This document shows, piece after piece, positions 1 through 13,200 of a stretch of DNA of 64,000 nt. This stretch comes from Anolis sagrei (lineage: Eukaryota; Chordata; Lepidosauria; Squamata; Anolidae). Made by a program: the position numbers and the translations under genes. The notes below the pieces were generated by a model that did no database searches, was not told where the DNA came from, and worked only from the letters and a program-made list of their open reading frames with translations. Each line of letters begins with the position of its first letter. The first letter of the stretch is position 1. The stretch lies in contig NC_090023.1 in assembly GCF_037176765.1 (NCBI RefSeq), positions 204,632,506-204,696,505 on the forward strand, read 5' to 3'.

Positions 1-1134
1 TAGGATTTGCCTTCTAAAGTGCATTCTAAAGTGAAACCTGATACCAGTACACCTCTAGCTTTGCAGACTCGAATTTATCCAAACTTGAACATTTCCTCAT
101 CTAACGTTCAAATAAAAAAAATTGCAGTGAATAACATAATTTTCCCCCCAAAAGAGACCAATCAATTCTGCACATGTTTTATTGCAAATAGCATTCTAAT
201 AGATATGGTTGATTACACAGTAAGGAGCATAATTTATATATCACCACCAGTGGGGGCTTTTGTCATAGGCATAACTGAAGAATTTGACACCTTTACAAGA
301 GAACAATATATGTCAACTGAAATATATGCCAATTAGGGCTCAGTGAGACACTTAGATGAATGATGCTTGCACATGCTGTATTTACAAATAATATGTGGTT
401 TATAGCCACTTGCATTTCCAAACAACATGTCTTTTTATGTTGCTATATTTTTTTAAAAAATGAAAGCATTTTGAAAGGTAACAAAAATATCTCCATTAGC
501 ACTGAAAGCCCTGAAAATGGACAGTAATTTGGTTCATTTTACTTTACATTTGATGTGATGGCTTTGCAAAGTGTTATTTGTTTAAAAACTCCTCGACAAA
601 GTAATTGCTGCTCTACTTCATTATTAAAAGAGGATGTGTGGTAACCCGTATTTAACAACAAATGCATTGATGTTGAGAGCAATAGCACCACAAGGACTTA
701 GAATGTGAAGTGGGGAGAGGTTGTTTGCTAGGGCGGACCTAAGAGGGGAGGGCAGGAAAGAACATGACTTTTTCCACCACACTCTGCTTCTAAGACCTAT
801 GGGCCAAACCTATTTGCAACATCATAGAGGGTGGGAGGGTTCTATCAGGTCCACATTTCTCCACAACAATCTCTTGTGCTCTGGTGGTAGATTGAGATGG
901 ATCCATTATTGAACTCAATGAGCATAAAAGTGGACATGGACCAAGATCCTGTGTGATGCAGAATGTTGACAGACAGCAAAAGAGATTGAAAGCTAACCAT
1001 TAAACATGTGTAAATAAACACAGAGAACTGACACACTTGTGGATTTCAAAGAGGCACAAATAGAGGGTGAAAGGGAGAGCATTTCCAAGAAGAAGGCATG
1101 TCAAGCAAACTCTTGTCAGAACCATCTTCCATCT
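1..1134. other. AT-rich non-coding sequence downstream of PNLIP exon 12
   Basis: No exon, RNA gene or known repeat was recognised. It should be part of the last PNLIP intron, because no terminal exon was seen between here and exon 12B. Confidence 0.5.
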
Positions 1135-1610
1135 CATAGAATCACAGAGTTGGAAGAGACCTTGTGGGCCATCCAGTCCAACCTCCTGCCAAGAAGCAGG
1201 AAAATTGCATTCAAAGTACCACTGACAGATGTCCATCCAGCCTCTGCTTAAAAGTCTCCAAAGAAGGAGCCTCCACCACACTCCGGGGTAGAGAGTTCAA
1301 TTGCTGAACAGTTCTTCCTAATGTTGAGGTGGAATCTCCTTTCCTATAGTTTGAAGCCATTGTTCTGTGTCGTAGACTCCAGGGCAGCAGAAAACAAGCT
1401 TGCTCCCTCCTCTCTACGACGTCCCCTCACATATTTTTATACATGGCCATCATGTCTCCTCTCAGGGTTCTCTTCTTCAGGATAAACATCCCCAGCTCTT
1501 TAAGCCGCTTCTCATAGGACTTGTTCTCCACACCATTTATCATTTTAGTCACCCTCCTCTGGACACATTACAGCTTGTCAACATCTCCCTATCTATGTCC
1601 TCAATGCAAA
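1135..1610 (-). mobile_element. CR1 LINE 3' fragment
   Basis: Begins with the reverse complement of the CR1 terminal ATTCTATGA-type repeat, followed by the conserved GTTGGAAGAGACC and CCAGTCCAACC body. It is 5'-truncated and its coding part is degraded. It recurs at 3.9, 5.8, 17.5 and 28.5 kb, always in the same orientation as the lipase genes. Confidence 0.8.
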
Positions 1611-2475
1611 AGACCACGAGGATCCAGAATAGGTCTCCACAGCATTTACGGGCCCACCTCCAAGACACTTGGAAGGCAACCATATTCAGCCATGAGTGAT
1701 TGCCTATGATGAAAGTTTTGCCAACTTACTTTCCCCCCAGAGGTGCTATAGCATCTGAACAAAAATAAGATGCACCCCTGTGGTCTTGGGGTCATAGGAA
1801 AGAAATATGCTGCATACAGTCCAGTTGCTGTTGCACAGCCACAAAACCGTGTTTTACAAGAAAGGACTGAATGCCTCCTTTCACAATGCCTAAAAAACTA
1901 TTTCTGCTGTAGTTGTCTCTGGCAACACCAGCCCAAGGTTGTGTCAGTATGGCCAAAATAATGTAGACTCACTGCTCAGCCATAAATGCAAGTTAAGTTG
2001 ACATGGGATCCCACAGTTTTTGAGGTGAGGTCAGCTGGACCAGGCTGGATATGAGCCAATTCACTCTCCACACTTCCATCACATCTTGTCCACATTTCTA
2101 ACAGATCCATTGCATCATTAACAACAAGAAGTGGCTTGCTGGTTGCATCACTTCTGGTGATGTCACATCAGGGCATCCAGCCATGTGATCCGAAACACGA
2201 TACCACCATGTACTTAAGAGGTAACATGAGCAACATACCAGCCATTGCATTTTGTGCACATGAATTTGTGTTGTTCCAATGAATTTGTTACAAACAGGTT
2301 TCCATGAGAATGGAATTGATCTTGACTTACTGGTATCCTCCTATATTTTTCCCTTATTGAGCAATGTTGCAAACAGGTAAACATCTCAGTCCTTCGTACT
2401 CTATTGCTGCTTCTTTCTTTCTTTCTTTTTCTTAACCCTACCTGCCTGCCCACCTCCTTTTCTTTTCTTTTCTTT

Positions 2476-2523
<48 letters not shown>

Positions 2524-3890
2524 TCCTCCCTCCCTCCCTCCCTCCCTCCCTCCCTCCCTCCCTCCCTCTGCTCTTTTACAAATTGTTTATTTCTTTACTC
2601 CTTAGAAGAATGACCACAAAAAGTAATAACAAATCAGACACTGATCACAGGTGCCAGGAACTGTCTTTTTAATTAAGATCAGGACAAAGATTTGTGTATC
2701 TTATACACATCAGCATGGCGTCAATGTTTGCAGAACATCTTCTCTCACAGTGTCACTGCCACAAAAATTGTACCTGAGGAATTAAAAATATCATATATAT
2801 TAGTCTATATGTAAGTATTAAGATTCTTTTTTGCTGCAGTTTCTTTTGAAGTGACAATTAATTTGCGTGTTATATATGCCCCAAAAATTACACCTTGTAC
2901 GTTTACTAACTGCCTTACACTAACAGTTACATTTTCTTCCAGACTTGAGCAAAGGAAGTCAGACAGAATCTTGTGACTCCAGACAACCTATTTCTCCAGT
3001 GCCTTAGTATCTTCCTGACCACACTGCTGATACACACTGCTGATAGTCTTTTTGCCCTCCTGCTGCTATTGCCTATGGTGGTACAGTTAGTGAACCAACA
3101 GGGTTCTGGCATTTCTTCATATTTCACCTATTTTAACCACTATATTATTTCTATACTTTCTTGATTAATTGTATTAATTGGCTGCCTCCTACACTATGAA
3201 AAAAACATTGAAATGACCCCCCAAAAGAAATCTTTTGGGCTGCCAACTTCCGTAACACTCACTTATTTGTGATGTGCCCTACTGAGCTCAGCAGGACTTA
3301 CTGATGAGCAAACATGCCTAGGATTGCACTCGACTGGATCCAGAATTGCAATCAAAGGTTTCATTGCTAAATGTACTTAAGGGGGAACAAACATCATAGA
3401 ATCTAATGGAGCCACTTCTGAATAGACACCCTTATGATCACATCATTGAGTCAGAAATTCTAGATATGCTTAGTGAATAAGTCAAGAGTGGGCCAACTTC
3501 CATCAGTCCTAGCCAACATTGCCAATAGTGAGGAATTCTGGGAGATGCAGTCTACTGTGTTCTATACAAAGCCTGTTGGGTATAGAGCGTCTTCCAACTT
3601 CAAAGATAACATGAGTGATAATATAGAGCAAACCTATCAGTTTCAAATATTGTTAACAATGTAAGCAAAGAATAGGAAAAAACAAGCAAATAGGTATCTC
3701 ATACTGGTCACAATCCTATATCACTGTAATCTCCTGTGCCCCTAGGATGAGCTCCAATGGATGCATCCATGGACCATGTCGCCACAACTGGACAGGGTTG
3801 GAGGAAGGAATAGCTCCATGCTGCAGTTCTACTGTTAGTAGTATATGTTACGTTACAGGACACCCTCTACCATGCCCCTTCTCAGCCACT
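1611..3890. other. Non-coding sequence with one microsatellite
   Basis: No exon was recognised. Part of 1,611-1,690 may be older repeat. The CTTT/CCCT microsatellite at 2,412-2,570 is the only clear structure. Confidence 0.4.
2412..2570 (+). repeat. Compound (CTTT)n/(CCCT)n microsatellite
   Basis: A pure pyrimidine tract of tandem CTTT-type units that switches to CCCT units near 2,525. A strand with one base class only can form triplex DNA. Confidence 0.95.
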
Positions 3891-3891
3891 C

Positions 3892-4195
3892 ATAGAGTCA
3901 TAGAATCGTAGAGTTGGAAGAGACCTCTTGAGACATCCAGTCCAACCCCCTGTCTAGAAGCAGGAAAATCACATTCAAAGCATCCCCAACAGATGGCCAT
4001 CCAGCCTCTGTATAAAAGCCCCAAAGAAGAAGCCTCCACTACACTTTGGGGCAGAGAGTTCCACTGATGAACAGTTCTCACAGTCAGAAAGTTCTTTTTC
4101 ATGTTCAGGTGGAATCTCCTTTCTTGTAGTTTGAAGCCATTGTTCCACATCCTAGTCTCCAGGGCAGCAAAAAACAAGCTAAAACACCAAAAGGC
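3892..4195 (-). mobile_element. CR1 LINE 3' fragment
   Basis: Same order of motifs as the copy at 1.1 kb, from the terminal TAGAATCGTAGAGTTGG to the AACAAGCT region. It ends about 170 bp from PNLIP exon 12B. Confidence 0.8.
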
Positions 4196-4362
4196 CATTG
4201 CAATGCTGTCTCATTGTTTGCTGAGGAAGTTCTCAACAGGAAGAGCATGCAATAGATCTCCCCTTAATTCATCACTACATATGAGACAAAAAAGTCTTGG
4301 ATATGTTTTAAACATAATAGATGGGTATTCCTTCTTTTAAAAAAAAACAAAAGCATACATAC

Positions 4363-4530
4363 ACAGTCCCATCTTCTCCATCTTGTATTGTAACCTTTGC
4401 CGCTCCCAGTCTAGGCAAAGTTGGATTTATTATATTGTTGTTCCAAAGGAACTTAACTTTAGTAACTGTTCCAACATCAAGTTCTGCATCAATTAGTTTG
4501 GTATAATTCTCATCAGGTTGGAGCTTCCCC
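4363..4530 (-). CDS. PNLIP: PNLIP exon 12B (downstream tandem copy)
   Basis: 168 nt, phase 2 at both ends like 12A. It gives [20 protein letters not shown], then [20 protein letters not shown] and GEDGTV. It is open, with its own CCAAG acceptor and GTATGT donor. Only 67 bp separate it from 12A. Sequence after the donor is also alike in the two copies (GTATGT, then GCTT and T-rich), so the duplicated unit included intron DNA. Confidence 0.87.
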
Positions 4531-7500
4531 CTTGGGAAGAAAGAATATGATATACATGAGGTGTTGTCTTGTTTTAAAAAAAAGAAGCTATACATACACT
4601 TGTCCATTTTCTCCATCTTCCACCAGAATTTTTTCAGCTCCCATTTTGGGGAAGTTTGGGTTTATGACATTATTGTTCCACAGAAATTTAACTGTAGTTA
4701 CTGTTCCAACTTTGATTTCTGAATCAATGAAAACGGTATGTGTAGAACCTGGCTGAAGATGGCCCCTTGGGTAAAAATAGAGAAGCGATAGTCATCAGAA
4801 CTGCATATCCTCCAACGTTTTGCAGAGGAAATTTGGGACATATGCCCCCAAAGCAACATCAGAGTGTGGTGAAAAGGATAAGGCCAGAATGAAGATACAA
4901 GGTAGATTTTAGTAGATTGTGGTTTTGCCGCAATCTACAAAAAAGGCAAGATTCTCCCCTGCTGAGTTAATTGAGTGCAGGTTCGTTTACACTTTGAATT
5001 CAATTTGCAGCAATTGAAGTAAGTTGCAAACTGGAAGAGGAGAGAAACAAGGACAGAAGTCAGAAGATTAATTGGAACCAGCACATGAGCCACCATTGAA
5101 TAAAAACTCCCTGAAACAGTGCAGTGGCATTTCAAAAAAGGCAAAGTAAATAGATGCAGTATGATACCGTATACTATTCAACCATTCTTAAAATATGTGA
5201 GAGTATTTCTGTTCATTCAATATTGAAAAAAAGACCCAGGAATAGAAAATTAGAGAAGTAGAAATCTCAAGCAGAAATACAGCATATATTTTAACATTTA
5301 TAATTTTGCAAAGGACACTGAACGTACTGGAAAATTTGGTGTTGCTTTGTATTCCCACCCGTTCCATACAGAGCAATATTTACGTATCCACGGACACTGC
5401 TCTTTCCAGACAGCGTGACTGACACTTTATATCTCCATCCTGTACAGCACAAATAGGAAGAGATTGCTTTTAATGAAAAACATATACATGCTTGATCCCC
5501 TGAGGCTCCAAAAATGGCATGCATCCAGTATCATTCAACCTTCTCATGTCTGATATTAAGAAAAGAAGTCTTATAATCTTATTGAATATAACATTATTTA
5601 CATTGGCAATAGAAAAACCCTACAATAATATCAATTTTAAGGGTTTTGTTCTTGGATAATAAGGTCCAGAATCCCAGTCTTCCAAAATCATCCACATTGC
5701 ACGAATCCTACACTACATCTGTTCAAAATTATGCTCTTACTAATAGTGCCATCCCAATTATGTTTTCACAAAAATCCATTAAATTGCATTCAGTGATGCA
5801 CAGAATCATAGAATCATAGAATCAAAGAGTTGGAAGAGACCTCATGGGCCATCCAGTCCAACCCCCTGCCAAGAAGCAGGAATATTGCATTTAAATCACC
5901 CCTGACAGATGGCCATCCAGCCTCTGTTTAAAAGCTTCCAAGGAAGGAGCCTCCACCACACTCTGGGGCAGAGAGTTCCACTGCTGAACGGCTCTCACAG
6001 TCAGGAAGTTCTTCCTCATGTTCAGATGGAATCTCCTCTCTTGTAGTTTGAAGCCATTTTCCACATCCTAGTCTCCAGGGAAGCAAAAAACAAGTTTGCT
6101 CCCTCCTCCCTGTGGCTTCCTCTCACATATTTATACTTCCAACCAAGTGAGTGGAAGATTACAGCCCATTTTTAGTAGTTACATGGAGTGACTGAGGTCC
6201 GGGCTGAATGTTTTCTACCTAGTCTGGATGGTTGAATTAATTTCAATTAATGCCTTGAGGCAGCATAATAAAATAGCCAGCATCTGATATTGATAGATTA
6301 TCCTATCATGATTCAATCATATCTAATGATTCATTAATCTCATCACAGTTGCATCGTAGATATATAAATTCTAATTTTTCAGCAAATGGCATTTCAGTAA
6401 ACACAATATATTCTCCCCGGTTGGTTATATTAGCAATAATATTTTAGAATGCTTTTCTTTTATATGGATAAAAGGTAATAATGTTACCTTACGGAAAACT
6501 AGTTCCGTAATTTCATCACTAATATTTATCTTAAGCAACGTATTTCATAGAGTCAGGTTAAATGCAAGACATTACTACAGAAGTTAAAACATACAGGGGA
6601 CTTACGGGCAAAAATCTTTGCATCCCCAGTATTCAAATAAAGCTTTGTAAATCCAGAAGTGGAGCTGATTTGGTCTTTATATTGGTCAGCATAGTGACCC
6701 ATTTTAGGGCATCCATGTGCAGGACACGGAAAGCAGCTCTGATAAAAACAAACAGAAAAAAAGCTATTCTGGTTATTGCAGGAAAATCTATCACACGACC
6801 TCATCACACAAAAGTGAAATTGGCAACATGCGCCAGTTCGCCTTCTCCTTTACAACGAAGCCTGCTGGCTCCCACCCCTGCAACTTCTGGGGGGTTCCAT
6901 CATGAAGGAGAAGGCGAACTGGTGCATGCCACTATGGTGGCCACACAGAAGACTTCCCATGTTGCCTGGAATCAACCAAGGAAAGCCAGGCAGCAGACTC
7001 CTCTCTGTAGGATGGTAATGTGGGTGAGTTGGGTGATGCAGGACATGGGGTGACGAGCTCCTCGTGTCCCTGGATGGGCACTGCCAGAATTGTCACGATC
7101 CATGGCGATTCCTGAGGCATGTGTAAAGATGTCCTTATTGCAGTAAGAAAAAGCTAGAGCACATAATGACATGAAATAGCTCCTTTTTTTCCCTGCCCTA
7201 ACCTAGACCTTTGTTCAGGACCAATCTGGATCACATGTTCAAGACCACATGTCAACACGCTTTGAAAACGACCATCAGTTGAGATTCCCTCCCCTTTGAA
7301 GACATAGAGTCATCAACAATTGTTAAGGTAAAGTAAAGGTTTCTGCTTGACATTAAGTCTAGTTGGGTCAGACTCTGGGGGTGGTGCTCATCTCCATTTC
7401 TAAGCAGAAGAGCCGGCATTGTCCATAGACACCTTCTAGGTCATGTGGCCAGCATGACTGCATGGAGAGCCGTTACCTTCCCACCAGAGCGGTATCTATT

Positions 7501-10240
7501 GATCTACTCACAATTGCATGTTTTCGAACTGCTAGGTTGGCAGAAGCTGGGGGTAACAGCAGGAGCTCATCCCGGTCTCTGGATTCAAACCACAAACCTT
7601 TTGGTCAGCAAGTTCAGCAGCCCAGCAGTTTAACCCGCTGGACCAGTAAAAATACACCATCCTTATAGAGCCTTTTTTAAAATCTAAACCAGGATCATAT
7701 ACAATGCTCCTCATTTTCATGGAGTGATTTTATATCCCTTGGATTCAATGTAACTTCATCTAATAATCTATATAATATTAATATTTTGCATGTTCAAACA
7801 GTGGCCCAGAGCTATGAAAAGTGACATTTTTGGAATGGAATTGTCTTACTTCCTCAGCGGCATTTGGAAAATAATGTTCCTAATTACTTCAGAAGATATT
7901 ACGGAGTTTATCTCATGAAGCAGGGGAATCACAATTACAGCAGGACAACAGCATCTTTGGCCAGGACTTATCACACAATGTTCTTGCTCCCTTGCTAGAA
8001 ACAGCTTGAAAAGCGTTTCATTTACAAATACAAATAATCTATTAATGGCCTCTTCTTGTAAAAGAAACACCTTCCAATAGTCTCCCCACTGGGAGGACAG
8101 AAAACAAAGAACCCGTGTCATAAATTATGCTGCTATCCTGCTGTAATTGTGATTTGTCCATCTGTGTGATGAGCTTATAGGATGATCCTGGAAGATTACA
8201 TTCAACTATTTGTTTATTAAGAAGGAATCGTATGAGAATTTATTTCCAGCACAAACAAATAACGTACTGTTTCAAACAGGTTGTATGCAGCGCAGGGGTA
8301 ACCTAAGAACCCATCTGGATAGAGAATGCTGTCTGAATAGTACTTGTAACCCCTCAGATGGTTGCAGGCCACAAAGTCACGGGTTCCTGTGGAGAAGAAA
8401 TAGCTGTTCAATAAATTCAAATCGTTAGCGATACCATTAAAAAATCTCTTCTGCAAAGCAAGGGCACACATTTATGCTTACTCTTTGTTTCTGAATTAAT
8501 CACATACATGAGAACATGAGAACCTGCCCTATATAGATTATTAATATGGTCCATTGGGCTTAATATTGTTGGCTCTGATACGGTATTTCTTCAGAGTTTC
8601 AGCCAATTGTCTTTCTCATATTAAAATATCCCAGAATGCCTCCTAGAAAGCCAGGGAAGCCCACAAACATGATGTTTGGGGGCAAAATAAATGTGTGTGA
8701 GAGAGAACTGGTGCACAGGGTCTCTAGAATGGCTAATGTGTCTCCTAGACTTCCAGAGCTGTTCACTCCTGCTTTACAAAATGCTATATGAATCACATTA
8801 GATGTTGTGTTTATGGTTGAAATACTCCACACAATTATTTTGGCTGTTTCTAAGATTAAGCACATATCAGCACTTGAAGAGAGAGCATGGAAGTAAGTTC
8901 AAGCAGTCTCCAAGTTACAAACAAGATCGGTTCTGTAGGTTTGTTCTTAAGTTGAATTTCTATGTAACCTTAAGAAATAGGGACATGTAAGTGTGGAGAA
9001 GAGCAAACCATAGACCACCTACTGCAATGCAACCTGAGCCCTGGCACATGCACATGGAGGACCTTCTTATACCAACACCAGAGGCACTCCAGGTGGCCAG
9101 TTATTGGTCAAAGGACATTTAATAGAATGCCAAGTTTGCAAACTTTGTGGGGGTTTTTAATGCAATACAACTGTTTGGTTCACTCCTGACATGATAAATA
9201 AATATGTATGTCAGAACAGAGATATTTCTTAAGTGTAACCCCAGTCATATCTGTATCTGTATCTGTATTTGTATCTGTATCAATAGCAATAGCAATATCA
9301 ATCTCTATCTCTATTTAAGCTTTGGATCACATATGCAAGATTAACACCTCTGTGGCATTTGCTTTTCTCTCTGTGCAAGGATTGATGAGAAAGCTTCTGT
9401 GGAAACACCCCTTTCCCCCATGATAACTCTTTCAGGAGTGAATTTCTCTCCCTAGAGGTAGATTTCTCTCACTTCCTATTGTCTCACCCACATTATTAAC
9501 TATGAGTACTTTGTAAGTTGAATGTTTATAAGTTACGGACTGCCTGTACTGTTCTTTTCAGGATAACTTTTCCAAATAAAGGGGTTTTGTAGTGACTGGC
9601 CTGAATCACGTTCAGCTTTAGTACAACTCTGTGTACTTATCAATACTCTTTTAATTCTTAGCAGAAATCTTTGTGATACATACCTTCCCAAATCCCATCA
9701 AGGTCCACTATTTGTGACAGTGCATTCTTCTTGCATCCTGGCATATGTTCTCCTCCATTTGGATAAAAATCAAGGTGTCCCACAGCTGCTCTCATTCCAA
9801 AGCCTGGAATATTTGTACTGGATAAGCATGGATTGAATTTGAAAGATCTCATGTTTATTTAAGGCCTTGCATGGTCTGGGGCCGATGCATCTGAGGGACC
9901 ACTTCACACCCTACCAACCCCAGAGATCCCTCCATTCTGAAGACCAAGATCTATTGGAAGTCCCCAGTGTCAAGACCTTGCGTCTAACAGCAACCAGACG
10001 CAGAGCCTTCACAGCAGTGGCACCATCACTCTGGAATACTCTGTCACCTGAAGTCCATGCCTTGCGGGACTAACCAGCTTTCCACAGGGCATGTAAGACA
10101 TACATGTTTCGACAGGCTTTTAATGTTTGATATTGCTGTTTTTAAATTGTTTTAAATTGCTTTTAAATTTTGTTAGATTTTAGCCATTCTTGTAAGCTGC
10201 TCCGAGCCCCAGGGGAGTGGCGGCATACAAGTTTAAATAA

Positions 10241-10273
<33 letters not shown>

Positions 10274-13200
10274 CCATGTTATGTACTATAATCAACTTAC
10301 CCAAATATGGGATGGTAGGAGCAGAATCTGTATGAATGACATCAACAAATTCAGCATCGCTTTTATCCAGTCTGATCTCAACTGGTGTGCCTTCGAAATA
10401 AGGTTGAGCTGGGTCTATTCCTGTAAAGGCACACTTTTTAAAAATGTGAAAGGAGAAGCTGATAGAAAAATACAGACTAACAATATTGAACCACAGGTAA
10501 TAGAAATACTAATATAGTCTTGACAAAACATGCAATTTCTGGTCAAGCTATTACTGATGTGCTGACGGAGTGTATTGAACTCACACAGAAGTGCAAAGTT
10601 TATGCCAGTATTTCTATTTATACTGGCATAAATTTTGGACATTGGATACTCCTTGCACAATGCTCTTTTACTGGTTGAACAATGCAATGGTGTAGCACAA
10701 CAACCAATCTGGACTGAAGGCCATAGCGCAGGAACCATATCTGGGCAGACAGTAAGAAAGGATCACTTTATGTTGCACAGCTGAGGCAAAGAGCAGCTTT
10801 CAGCCTTCTGGGCACTCAACATACCATATATACTTGAGTATAAGCCAATCCGAATATAAGGCTTATACTAAAAAAAAAAAAAACCCCTTGGAAAATGTGT
10901 TGACTATGTAGAAGCCTAGGGTGGGAAATGCAGCATCTACTGGTAAATTTCAAAATAAAAATGGATACCGATAAAATTACATTAATTGAGGCATCAGTAG
11001 GTTAAAGGTTTTTGAATATTTACCGTATTTCAAAGAAAAATAGTAAACTAGCTCTGTAAGTGGAAAAGTAGGATCAACAAAAACAATATGGTATCAACAA
11101 TAACTAATAATAATAATAATAATAATAATAATTCGTTTGTATCTCACCCTATCTCCCCATGGGGACTCAGGCCAGCTTCCAACATAGTAACAGATAAACA
11201 TTCAATGCCTATATAAACAATGCAGAGCTTTGTTTATAATTATATAATCTATAATTATATATTATATGCATTTCCCCGGAAATGTTTGTAAATCCTCTCC
11301 CTATATATGTGCATTTCCTTCCTGCAATATTTGCAAGCCCTATGTATCTATGTTTATATCTATCTAAAAATCTCTCTATATATGTGTGTGTATGTCTGTG
11401 TGTGTATTTCCCCTGCAATATTTGCAAGCCCTATATATCTATATTAACATTCAGCTAGACATGTCTAGATATATTTGTGTGCGCATTTCCCCCCTGTAAT
11501 ATTTGCAAACCCTGTATATCCTTTCCCTTTTCAAAACATTCCCTCCTCCTCCTCCTTCCCTCTCTCTCTCTCTTAAAATAAGAGTTTCCAAAATGGGCAA
11601 CTCCAGCCTGGGAGAAACCGAGTAAGGGAGATTTGGAAAAGAAAACATACTGTTAAGGGAGGGGAAGAGGAGATATAAATATATCATATATTGCAAGCAA
11701 CGGCTGGAAACAACTGTTGGAGCCTTGACCCCATTATAAGACAAGGGAGGCTTTTTCAGCCCCCCAAAAGGGCTGAAAATGCAGTTTATAATTAAGCATA
11801 TATGGTATTTGGAGGTCTGAGAGCATGAAAGCTGAGCCATGGCCACTGGATGCGTAGCAATTGTCAAAGGGTACACAGCCCCCCCCCCCCCCCAACCCAC
11901 TCTAAATTTCACTGTATGACCATAGCAAAAGGATTTTGTACAGTACATAATAAATGCCTTATTGTACACCCCGCACCTCCCGCACCCCCCGCACAATAAC
12001 TTGGTACTATGCGAAAGTGACTACCCAAGAACATTTTTATCAAGGTATATGGGAAGTAATCTTACGAGAAATATTGAGACCACCAGTGCAGGATTACATG
12101 ATCATCTGTAACTCAAGTTATTCCGAGAGACCTGTTGTCTGCTACTTATGCAAGTCTTTTCCTTCTCTCAAACACCTGTCTATATTATTTACTGAACTTT
12201 GTTACTTCCCTCAATCTTTCCCTGGCTCCATGAGCAAAAGCTGAAAATTAAGGAACATTTTTCAAGCAGACTAGTATTTATTGCTATGCTATTTATTTCT
12301 GTCTCACTAAATCTCCTTCCATACAGTTGTATAAAATCCACAATGAACTGGATTATATGGCAGTGTGGACTCGGATAATTCAGTTCAACCAGATATTGTG
12401 GATTATTTGCCTTAATATTCTGGATTATATGACTGTGTGGAAGGGCCCTGGGAAGCAATTCCAGGATGAAATGCCTGTAACCTCTGGTACTGCAACCACA
12501 CTTCTACCCTCACTCATTTATTTTTGTTTTTAAGGCCATGACAGATCAGGTCTTGCGGGAAAATATCAAGAAAAAAATGGAATGTATTGATTTTTCAGTG
12601 ACCTTTGGTTTTTCTGACAATAACAAATAAAAGATAGCAAATCCAGAGGAAAAAAGAAGCAATCAAGATATCTTGCTCTCAGCCTCTAGCAGATAGTATA
12701 TGGAATCCCATAACAGGCCATCCATATGAGAGTTTCCAGTACAAGGACATTAAAAGAGTACACAGAGATAAGCAATTTTCCACCACTCCAATGGCGTGTT
12801 TTCCTTTATGTGAACTGTGCCATCTGTGCAAGGGGAAAAGATTTGCTATTAATGTCATGTGGAGAAGAAAAGATATGGAGGAGGCTACACATGGGTGCAA
12901 GGCAGCTAATGGAAATCAGATACATGGGTGCCAATGAAATGCTGTTAATAGAGCTACGGCCTAAAATCACAAGAAACCCAGTTCAAACATTCTTTAAAGT
13001 AAATTTCACAACCAAAATATAGTGTAGGCTCACTATAGATTCAATGGATCTACTGTAATCAAGACTAACTAGTAGGATTCGTGCTATAGTGCAGGCACGG
13101 GCAAACTCTGGCCCTCCAGGTGTTTTGGACTCCAACTCCCACAACTCCTAGCAGCCTACCGGCTGCTAGGAATTGTGGGAGTTGGAGTCCAAAACACCCG

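Noticed and set aside
845-1036. Possible last PNLIP exon in the 1-4.3 kb interval (fragments such as STFC on the minus strand).
   Set aside because: No fragment combined an acceptor, phase 2 and the expected Cys pattern.
6553-6605. Minus-strand frame after PNLIP exon 10 reads CFNFCS, like the family's terminal exon (NFCS).
   Set aside because: It lies directly after the GTAAGT donor of exon 10, upstream of exons 11 and 12, and lacks an acceptor; the resemblance is short and probably chance.
11451-11996. 181-codon minus-strand frame.
   Set aside because: It crosses a poly-C run, a GA-rich stretch and a minisatellite, has no recognisable domain, and overlaps a transposon end.
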